NCBI GenBank assembly: GCA_019239785.1
Contig: JAFAZM010000261.1
Coordinates: forward strand, 1 to 5,603
Reading direction: 5' to 3'
Origin: Sphingomonadaceae bacterium
GTDB lineage: Bacteria > Pseudomonadota > Alphaproteobacteria > Sphingomonadales > Sphingomonadaceae
DNA length: 5,603 nt
Below, in pieces: positions 1 through 4,542 of the stretch. Under the pieces are notes generated by a model. It had not been told where the DNA came from. It ran no database searches and saw nothing but the letters and a program-made list of their open reading frames with translations. A program made the position numbers and the translations under genes. Numbering within the stretch: the stretch's first letter is position 1; each line of letters begins with the position of its first letter.

Positions 1-153
1 GACAAGGTCGAGGCGGGCCAGCCGCTCGCGGTCGTCGAGGCGATGAAGATGGAGAATATCCTGCGCGCCGAGAAAGCGGGGATCGTGACCAAGGTCGCGG
101 CGAAACCGGGCGACAGCCTCGCCGTCGATGCGGTGATCCTGGAGTTCGAATGA
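1..153 (+). CDS. Biotin-dependent acyl-CoA carboxylase alpha subunit, C-terminal biotinyl domain (partial; probably propionyl-CoA carboxylase)
   Basis: The window opens inside a reading frame that gives 50 residues and stops with TGA. It contains the canonical biotinylation motif EAMKMEN, with the acceptor lysine at residue 16 of the fragment, 34 residues before the C-terminus, which is the standard spacing for biotin carboxyl carrier domains. The tail LAVDAVILEFE resembles PccA-type alpha subunits of sphingomonads. In such enzymes the biotinyl-lysine carries carboxyl groups from the biotin carboxylase active site to the carboxyltransferase beta subunit, for propionyl-CoA or a related acyl-CoA breakdown in the cytoplasm. 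The biotin carboxylase part lies upstream of the window, so the substrate (propionyl-, acetyl- or methylcrotonyl-CoA) cannot be decided here. The biotinyl domain itself is certain; PccA is an inference from tail similarity. Confidence 0.9.
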   Translation, partial: DKVEAGQPLAVVEAMKMENILRAEKAGIVTKVAAKPGDSLAVDAVILEFE

Positions 154-192
154 GGCGCGCGCGCTCGAGGTGCTGACGCCGTGCCGTTTCCT

Positions 193-217
193 GAAAGCCG
201 TGGCGTCGGTGGCTTTC
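193..217 (+). terminator. Possible rho-independent terminator after the carboxylase gene
   Basis: GAAAGCC (193-199) and GGCTTTC (211-217) form a perfect 7-bp stem around an 11-nt loop, 40 bases after the carboxylase stop codon. The following bases are TTGTC, so the T-tract is poor. The position fits a terminator, but the long loop and weak tail leave doubt. The rest of 154-263 shows no convincing promoter that I can defend. Confidence 0.35.
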
Positions 218-263
218 TTGTCGCGCGTCCGCAACGAATTCCGCGACAGGGGGTTCTGGGATC

Positions 264-1082
264 ATGACGAAAACAGCTTCCGCGCTCCGCCTGGCCGCCG
301 TCACCGGTGCCGCGTCCGCCGCCCTGCTCGCACTCTCGCCCGCGGCGGCCCAGGAGAGCGGCGGCGGGCATACGGTCACGATCGGCCTCGGCGCACAGGC
401 CATGCCTCAATATCCGGGCGCGAACTCCTACAGCATCTATCCGATGCCGATCTTCGGCTTCCGCCGGGAGGGTGCGCCGATGCCGTTCATCGCGCAGGAC
501 CAAGGGGTAGGTTTCGGCTTCCTCGGGCAGGACAGCCGCTTCAATGTCGGCCCCTCTTTCCGGCTGCGCGCCAAGCGCCAGGAGCAGGACGTCGGCGCGC
601 GCGTAGGGGACGTCGGCTTCACCATAGAGGCAGGCGGCTTCGTCGAGCTCTACCCGGCCCGAAGCCTGCGGCTGCGGGGCGATGTGCGGCAGGGGCTGAC
701 CGGCCACAAGGGCCTGGTCGGCGACCTCAGCGCCGACCTCATCATCCGCGACGAACAAACCTACATCTTTTCGATCGGGCCGCGCGCGCGCTGGGGCGAC
801 CGCGACTTCACCCGCGCCTATTTCGGCGTGACCCCGGCCGCCGCGTTGACCAGCGGCCTGCCGGCCTTCCAGCCAAGGAGCGGCTTCTATTCGGCGGGCG
901 TGATGGCCGGCCTCACCTACCGGCTCGGCGGCAATTGGGGCATGCGCGCCTATGCCGGCTACGACCGGCTGATCAACGATGCCGCGGACTCGCCGATCGT
1001 CCACAATTTCGGCTCGCGCGACCAGTTCTCCGGCGGCGCCGGGCTGTTCCTCGAGTTCAACGTCGGCGGGCATCGGCGGTAG
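264..1082 (+). CDS. MipA/OmpV family outer-membrane protein
   Basis: The frame encodes 272 residues. Residues 1-29 form a Sec signal peptide: basic residues in the first ten, an Ala/Leu-rich core, and a likely cleavage site after A29 in SPAAAQ. The mature part has alternating polar and hydrophobic stretches typical of a beta-barrel, including QYPGANSYSIYPMPIFGFRR near residues 49-68 and a closing strand (GAGLFLEFNV) near the C-terminus. This pattern and length fit the MipA/OmpV family, whose best-known member, E. coli MipA, is an outer-membrane scaffold linking MltA and PBP1B in murein synthesis; most family members have no tested role. The ATG at 264 follows CAGGGGG (247-253). The closing strand is followed by GGHRR rather than ending in the usual terminal Phe. 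The gene converges on the envC-like gene 40 bp away. Family is likely; specific function is unknown. Confidence 0.85.
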   Translation: MTKTASALRLAAVTGAASAALLALSPAAAQESGGGHTVTIGLGAQAMPQYPGANSYSIYPMPIFGFRREGAPMPFIAQDQGVGFGFLGQDSRFNVGPSFRLRAKRQEQDVGARVGDVGFTIEAGGFVELYPARSLRLRGDVRQGLTGHKGLVGDLSADLIIRDEQTYIFSIGPRARWGDRDFTRAYFGVTPAAALTSGLPAFQPRSGFYSAGVMAGLTYRLGGNWGMRAYAGYDRLINDAADSPIVHNFGSRDQFSGGAGLFLEFNVGGHRR

Positions 1083-1093
1083 GTCACGTTCAA

Positions 1094-1116
1094 ATCCTCC
1101 CCGTCCCGGGGAGGAT
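1094..1116. repeat. Perfect 9-bp intergenic hairpin between convergent genes
   Basis: ATCCTCCCC (1094-1102) and GGGGAGGAT (1108-1116) are exact inverted copies around the loop GTCCC. The hairpin fills most of the 40-bp gap between the mipA-like stop (1082) and the envC-like stop codon (1123-1125, minus strand). It shares its CCTCCCC/GGGGAGG core with a second hairpin at 2322-2341, so it may belong to a dispersed palindromic family; it may also act as a bidirectional terminator. There is no T-tract on the + side, and only ATTTG on the - side. Confidence 0.7.
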
Positions 1117-1122
1117 CCTCAG

Positions 1123-2286
1123 CTAACCCCCGATCAGCTGCGCCACCGGTACCGGCCGCCCGTTCCTGCGCAATTCCACGGTGACGTGGGGTGCGCCCTC
1201 GCCGGCGCGGCCGATCTGCGCGCCGCGGGCGACGTTCTGGCCGCTGGTCACGTCGGCGCTGTCGAGATCGGTGAGCACGGTCATCCAGCCGCGGCCATGG
1301 TCGATGATCACGACCCGGCCGTAGCCCCGGAACGGCGCCGCATAGACGATGCGGCCCGCGGCGGGTGCGATCACCGGCGCCGCCGCCGCGGTCTCGAAGG
1401 TAAGCCCGCGGGCGTGGACGCCGCCGTCCGAAATCTCGCCGACGCCGGTGACCACCCGGCCCTCCACCGGCAGCGAATAAGGCAAAGCCTCCTCGGCCGG
1501 CTCGGGCGCCGCCGCGCCATTGTCCGGCCGCGGCACCGGCCCGGGCAGGCGTGCGAGGCTGGCGCCGAGCTGCGCCTGATAGTCGCGCGTGCCGATGTCA
1601 CGCGCCAGCACCTGCGCCTGCTCGCCATAGACGAGGGCGCGGTCGGACTGGGTCAAGGCGAGGCCGCTGAGCTGCTGCGAGCGGCTGCGCTCGTTCGCCT
1701 CGAAGGCGGCGAGCGCGACGCGGCGCTGGCGCAGCGCCTCGCGGCTGTCGATCAGGCCCTGCCGCGCAAGCTCGGACTGGCGGCGGAGCTGGGCGCTGCG
1801 CTCGGCCTCCTCGCGCAGGGCGGCGGTGCGGCGGCGGATCTCGGGCAGAGCGGCGGCAAGCAATGAGCGGACGTGGATGGCGTCGCGCACCGAGCCCGGC
1901 TGCACCAAGGCGAGCGCGGCCGGCCGGCGCGTCATCGTCTGCAGCGCCGCGGTCAGCCGGACGATCGGCCCCTGGCGCTCGGCGAGGCGGGCGCGCTGCT
2001 CGGCCTGCAGCGCGGCGATCAGCCCGATCCGGCGCTCGGCGACGGTCAGGTCGGCCTCGCCGGCCTCGATCCGGGCGGCCAGCGCCGCGCTCGCCGCGCG
2101 GGCGCGGTCGGCCTCGCTGGTGGCGCGGCGCGCCTCCTGGTCGAGCGCCTGGAAGCGCTGCGTCGCCTCGGCCGCCTCGCGCCTGGCCTCGGCCAGCGCC
2201 TCGGCATCGCCGGCCCGCGAGGCCTGCGCCGCCCCGGCTATGGCGAGGCCGACGGCGATCAGGGCGAGAGGGAGGATTGCGCGCAT
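1123..2286 (-). CDS. envC: EnvC-like murein hydrolase activator with degenerate LytM (M23) domain
   Basis: The protein has 387 residues from the ATG at 2286. Residues 1-23 are a signal peptide (hydrophobic core LPLALIAVGLAIAGAA, then QAS), so it is exported to the periplasm. Residues 25-245 are rich in Ala, Glu, Arg and Gln in heptad-like order, consistent with a long coiled coil. A Pro-rich linker (249-264) leads to a LytM/M23 domain at about 271-387. Metal ligands seen in active M23 enzymes are missing: HxGxD reads HARGLT (Asp replaced at 295-296), the YAHL histidine reads LTDL (337-341), and HLH reads HVT (367-369). E. coli EnvC has the same kind of loss and works by activating amidases AmiA/AmiB at the division site, so the same role is inferred. 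A TTG at 2292 in frame would add two residues; neither start has a clear Shine-Dalgarno site. The gene is last in the nadD-rsfS-rlmH series. Confidence 0.85.
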   Translation of the reverse strand: MRAILPLALIAVGLAIAGAAQASRAGDAEALAEARREAAEATQRFQALDQEARRATSEADRARAASAALAARIEAGEADLTVAERRIGLIAALQAEQRARLAERQGPIVRLTAALQTMTRRPAALALVQPGSVRDAIHVRSLLAAALPEIRRRTAALREEAERSAQLRRQSELARQGLIDSREALRQRRVALAAFEANERSRSQQLSGLALTQSDRALVYGEQAQVLARDIGTRDYQAQLGASLARLPGPVPRPDNGAAAPEPAEEALPYSLPVEGRVVTGVGEISDGGVHARGLTFETAAAAPVIAPAAGRIVYAAPFRGYGRVVIIDHGRGWMTVLTDLDSADVTSGQNVARGAQIGRAGEGAPHVTVELRRNGRPVPVAQLIGG

Positions 2287-2321
2287 GTTCAAACCGGCTT
2301 GGGACCTTGCGGCGATGAAAG

Positions 2322-2341
2322 CCCTCCCCTGAAGGGGAGGG
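2322..2341. repeat. 8-bp intergenic hairpin with TGAA loop between rlmH and envC
   Basis: CCCTCCCC (2322-2329) and GGGGAGGG (2334-2341) pair exactly around TGAA. The hairpin lies in the 96-bp gap between the rlmH stop (2383) and the envC-like ATG (2286). It has the same CCTCCCC/GGGGAGG core as the 1094-1116 hairpin, so the two bracket the envC-like gene. In the messenger it could stabilise the upstream transcript, attenuate envC expression or be a neutral REP-like element. There is no T-run after it on the minus strand (the sequence reads CTTTCATCG), so it is a poor terminator. Confidence 0.7.
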
Positions 2342-2382
2342 GTGATGTTACGAAAGCTTTGGCCGTTTCCGTCCGCATCCCC

Positions 2383-2808
2383 TCATCCTTCCCGATGATA
2401 GGGATGGTTGGCAAGGATGCTCGTCGCGCGGAACAATTGCTCGGCGAGCATCGCCCGGGCGAGCAAATGCGGCCAGGTCGCCTTGCCGAAGGCGAGCAGA
2501 AGGTCGGCGCCTTCGCGCTCCGCAGCGCCGAAGCCGTCCGCGCCGCCGATCAGGAAGCGGGCTTCGCGCACGCCGTCGTCGCGCCAGCGCTCGAGCCGCC
2601 GCGCGAGCTCCAGCGAGCCGAGTTGCTCGCCTTTCTCGTCGAGCAGGATGGTGACGCTTCCGGACGTTGGCGGCGGGGGCGTCCGGCCGCCGCTCTCGGG
2701 CAATTCGCTGATCTTCACCGGCCAGGCGATCCGCTTCAGGTAGCGGTCGACGAGCTCCGCCTCGGGGCCGCGCCCGATCCGGCCGCGGGCGATGATGTGG
2801 AGCTGCAA
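2383..2808 (-). CDS. rlmH: 23S rRNA (pseudouridine1915-N3)-methyltransferase RlmH
   Basis: The protein has 141 residues, slightly shorter than E. coli RlmH (155). RlmH is a SPOUT-class, knotted, dimeric enzyme that uses S-adenosylmethionine to methylate pseudouridine 1915 in helix 69 of 23S rRNA, acting on assembled 70S ribosomes. Family marks are visible: the N-terminal strand MQLHIIARG, LLDEKG (55-60), the SAM-loop segment FLIGGADG (85-92), and the C-terminal stretch RAMLAEQLFRA followed by HPYHREG, the diagnostic tail. The start is TTG at 2808, which matches the family N-terminus exactly and directly follows the rsfS stop (TGATTG, no gap). No Shine-Dalgarno sequence is visible, so translation is probably by reinitiation after rsfS. 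Confidence 0.95.
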   Translation of the reverse strand: MQLHIIARGRIGRGPEAELVDRYLKRIAWPVKISELPESGGRTPPPPTSGSVTILLDEKGEQLGSLELARRLERWRDDGVREARFLIGGADGFGAAEREGADLLLAFGKATWPHLLARAMLAEQLFRATSILANHPYHREG

Positions 2809-3219
2809 TCAGCCGCCGGCGGCGGCAGTCGGGCGGCGCTCCTCGGGCGCGCGCTCCTCGAACGCCCACATCCGCTCGAGATTGTAGAAGCTGCGCACCT
2901 CGGGCCGGAACAGGTGGACGATGACGTCGTCGGCATCGATCAGCACCCAGTCAGCCACCGGCAGGCCCTCGACCCGCACGGCGCGGCCGAGCTCGCGCTT
3001 GATCCGCTCGGACAGCTTCTGCGCCATCGACGCGACCTGGCGGGTCGAGCGCCCGCTGGCGATCACCATATGGTCGGCGATGTTGGATTTCCCGGCCAGC
3101 GGGATGGAGACGATCTCGACGGCCTTGTCGTCGTCGAGGGAGCGAAGCACGAGGTCATGCAGCGCCTCGGATCGCTCGATGGCTCCGTCGGTCTGCGGAG
3201 CGGATGGGGTTTCGGGCAA
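2809..3219 (-). CDS. rsfS: Ribosomal silencing factor RsfS
   Basis: The protein has 136 residues against about 105 in E. coli; the extra length is a 17-residue N-terminal lead and a charged tail after residue 120. RsfS (YbeB/Iojap family) binds ribosomal protein uL14 on the 50S subunit and blocks joining with 30S when nutrients run low. Conserved segments are GKSNIADHMVIASGRSTRQV (43-62), EGLPVADWVLIDADDVIVHL (84-103) and RSFYNLERMW (109-118). The start is TTG at 3219. A strong GAGGAGG site (3223-3229 on the complementary strand) sits 3-4 bases before it and supports this start, although the spacing is short. The nadD stop lies just upstream, 9 bases from the start, so this ribosome-binding site almost touches the end of nadD. 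Confidence 0.95.
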   Translation of the reverse strand: MPETPSAPQTDGAIERSEALHDLVLRSLDDDKAVEIVSIPLAGKSNIADHMVIASGRSTRQVASMAQKLSERIKRELGRAVRVEGLPVADWVLIDADDVIVHLFRPEVRSFYNLERMWAFEERAPEERRPTAAAGG

Positions 3220-3228
3220 ACGTCCTCC

Positions 3229-3870
3229 TCAGGTTAAGGGCCGCCGCGTCACGTCGTCGCGGACAGCTTTGGGGTAAAACGATTTCGTGACGTGATCGTG
3301 CCAATCGGGATTGGCGGCGCGAAGGGCGGTGGCGGACGTCCGGTCTGGCGTCAGGCTGAGCAGCACGAGCGCTGGCGGTCTCCACATCGTCCAGTTCCGG
3401 GCCGTGGCCGCGGGCCGGACGAAGCGCCGCAACCAGCCCCAGGCAGGCGCCTTCAGGGCCCGTGCATCATAGCCCGGTCGAGTCGCGACCGCAATCGGCA
3501 CCAGAGAGGCAATCTTCCGCCAGTCGCGCCAGCGGTGGAACTGGGCGAGATTGTCGGCCCCCATCAGCCAGATGAAGCGCCGCCTCGGGTAGCGGCGGAC
3601 GAGAGCGGCGAGCGTGTCGGCGGTGTAGACGGTGCCGAGCTCCCGCTCGATCGCGGTCACCCTTATGCGCGCGCCGGCGGCGGCGCGGCGCGCCGAGGCG
3701 AAGCGCGCGGCGAGCGGCGCCATCCCTTTCTGCGGCTTCAGCGGATTGCCCGGCGAGATCAGCCACCAGATCTCGTCGAGCCCGAGCGCATCGAGGGCGG
3801 CCAGGCTGATGTGACGGTGCCCGCGATGGGCCGGGTTGAAGGAGCCGCCGAGCAGGCCGGTGCGGGTCAT
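3229..3870 (-). CDS. nadD: Nicotinate-nucleotide adenylyltransferase NadD
   Basis: The protein has 213 residues, normal for the family. NadD joins nicotinate mononucleotide and ATP to give deamido-NAD, the penultimate step of NAD synthesis in the cytoplasm. Signature features are GGSFNPAHRGH at 8-18 (the nucleotidyltransferase GxFNPxHxGH motif), NPLKP at 42-46, TADTL at 83-87, GADNLAQFHRW at 104-114, and TSATALR at 178-184 (the ISxxxxR phosphate-binding motif in the form usual for alphaproteobacteria). The ATG at 3870 overlaps the stop codon of the upstream toxin gene as ATGA, and no strong Shine-Dalgarno site precedes it (GGGACG only), so translation may be coupled to the toxin. In many proteobacteria the gene upstream of nadD is proA or another housekeeping gene; here it is a toxin-antitoxin pair. 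Confidence 0.95.
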   Translation of the reverse strand: MTRTGLLGGSFNPAHRGHRHISLAALDALGLDEIWWLISPGNPLKPQKGMAPLAARFASARRAAAGARIRVTAIERELGTVYTADTLAALVRRYPRRRFIWLMGADNLAQFHRWRDWRKIASLVPIAVATRPGYDARALKAPAWGWLRRFVRPAATARNWTMWRPPALVLLSLTPDRTSATALRAANPDWHDHVTKSFYPKAVRDDVTRRPLT

Positions 3871-4148
3871 GCGCGCACGTCCCGGCCCGCATGAAACAGG
3901 CGCGCAATCTCGATCCCGTCCTCGGTTGGCCGATAGAAGAGGATGAAGTCCGTTCCCCTGAAACGCATTTTGCGAAAGGGCACGCCTTCGATCGGTGCCG
4001 CGATATTCGGAAAGGCAAGGAGGATCGGCACGAGCCGGTCAATCCGGTCGAGAAGAGCTGGCGGAAAAAGAGGAGCGGTGTCGGCGTAGAATTCGTAGAT
4101 CCGGACGAGGTCTTGCAGCGCCTGGTCGGCCCAGCGAACTCCTCTCAC
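3867..4148 (-). CDS. RelE/ParE superfamily toxin of a type II toxin-antitoxin pair
   Basis: The 93-residue protein has the ParE/RelE layout: an N-terminal strand with conserved Trp (VRWADQALQDLVRIYEFY), two helices through about residue 44, FPNIAAPIEGVPFRKMRF, then the core strands GTDFILFYRP (65-74) and IEIARLFHAGRDV (79-91). The last motif, with His-x-x-Arg-Asp, is typical of ParE-like toxins. Members either poison DNA gyrase (ParE) or cleave mRNA on the ribosome (RelE); sequence inspection alone cannot decide which. The start is GTG at 4148, overlapping the antitoxin stop as GTGA, and the stop overlaps the nadD start as ATGA. I counted 143 G/C in 240 bases (59.6%) across 3901-4140, against about 70-83% in lines I sampled from neighbouring genes, which suggests later acquisition. 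Confidence 0.88.
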   Translation of the reverse strand: MRGVRWADQALQDLVRIYEFYADTAPLFPPALLDRIDRLVPILLAFPNIAAPIEGVPFRKMRFRGTDFILFYRPTEDGIEIARLFHAGRDVRA

Positions 4149-4495
4149 GCGGCGTTGCGCGAACGATGCCGTTCCCGCATCCGGCGCATGACCTCCTCAT
4201 GCGATATGGTCCGGCCGGCTTCCAGATCGTCCAGGGCGGGCTGGAGATAGGCCCTGAGGGCGTCGCCCGCACGCCCATTGGCCTCGCTCAAAGCGCGGGC
4301 GAGCGGGTCGGGATCCACATAAGGCGGCAGCTCGCCAGACTCCCCTGGCAGGCGCGCACGCTCCTCGTCGACGAAACGGAGCACGGCGGTGGCGACGAGA
4401 TGCTCGACGGTGCAGCCGAACTCTTCCGCCAATTGCCGGAGATCCGCGAGCGTTGCTTCGTCGACGCTGGCTGTGATGACGGCAGCCTTGCTCAT
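4145..4495 (-). CDS. Ribbon-helix-helix (CopG-like) antitoxin of the type II pair
   Basis: The protein has 116 residues, somewhat long for this class. Residues 4-46 fit a ribbon-helix-helix DNA-binding fold: strand AVITASV, then helix DEATLADLRQLAEEFG, turn, and helix TVEHLVATAVLRFVDEERA. A Pro/Gly-rich linker (50-64) leads to a C-terminal helix with DLEAGRTISHEEVMRRMRER (90-109), the G-x-x-x-S-H-E-E-V pattern common in toxin-binding tails of antitoxins. It is expected to neutralise the adjacent toxin and, with it, repress its own promoter. It comes first in the operon and overlaps the toxin gene by 4 bases. The ATG at 4495 has no Shine-Dalgarno site at useful spacing; the predicted promoter ends six bases before it, so the mRNA could be leaderless. 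Family assignment is by pattern, not by search. Confidence 0.82.
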   Translation of the reverse strand: MSKAAVITASVDEATLADLRQLAEEFGCTVEHLVATAVLRFVDEERARLPGESGELPPYVDPDPLARALSEANGRAGDALRAYLQPALDDLEAGRTISHEEVMRRMRERHRSRNAA

Positions 4496-4501
4496 CCCGG
4501 C

Positions 4502-4530
4502 AATGTATCGTTTGTATGTAAGCGCTTCAA
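4502..4530 (-). promoter_or_regulatory. Predicted promoter of the antitoxin-toxin-nadD operon
   Basis: On the minus strand, TTGAAG (4525-4530) and TACATT (4502-4507) are separated by 17 bases; each matches the sigma-70 consensus at four of six positions. Only six bases separate the -10 from the antitoxin ATG, so the start of transcription would fall at or next to the start codon. The boxes are weak and no experiment backs them, but this is the only A/T-rich stretch in the divergent gap. Confidence 0.4.
4504..4527. promoter_or_regulatory. Candidate antitoxin operator: TGTA repeats plus AAGCGCTT palindrome
   Basis: TGTA occurs at 4504, 4513 and 4517, the first two as TGTAT copies nine bases apart, followed at once by the perfect palindrome AAGCGCTT (4520-4527). 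The cluster covers the spacer and -10 of the predicted antitoxin promoter. Ribbon-helix-helix antitoxins usually bind short repeated sites of this kind to repress their own operon. The link is inferred from position; the repeats are short enough to arise by chance. Confidence 0.35.
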
Positions 4531-4542
4531 GGCGGGGGCGGA

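Noticed and set aside
218..245. Possible -35 (TTGTCG) and -10-like bases before the mipA-like gene
   Set aside because: The -10 candidates (around CGAATT) match the consensus poorly; not enough to call a promoter.
1111..1120. Perfect 10-bp palindrome GAGGATCCTC
   Set aside because: It largely arises from the right arm of the 1094-1116 hairpin and has no independent support as a protein-binding site.
170..1126. 318-codon + strand open frame covering the whole mipA-like gene
   Set aside because: Arg/Pro-rich translation with no family pattern; a GC-rich shadow of the 264-1082 gene, which has a signal peptide, ribosome-binding site and barrel pattern.
979..1866. 295-codon + strand frame running across the mipA-like 3' end and antisense to envC
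   Set aside because: It crosses a hairpin and two real genes, has no plausible start signal, and reads as low-complexity Arg/Ala/Gly; antisense shadow.
1873..3237. 454-codon + strand frame antisense to envC, rlmH and rsfS
   Set aside because: Long antisense frames are expected in DNA with very high third-position GC. The opposite strand carries three clearly recognised genes.
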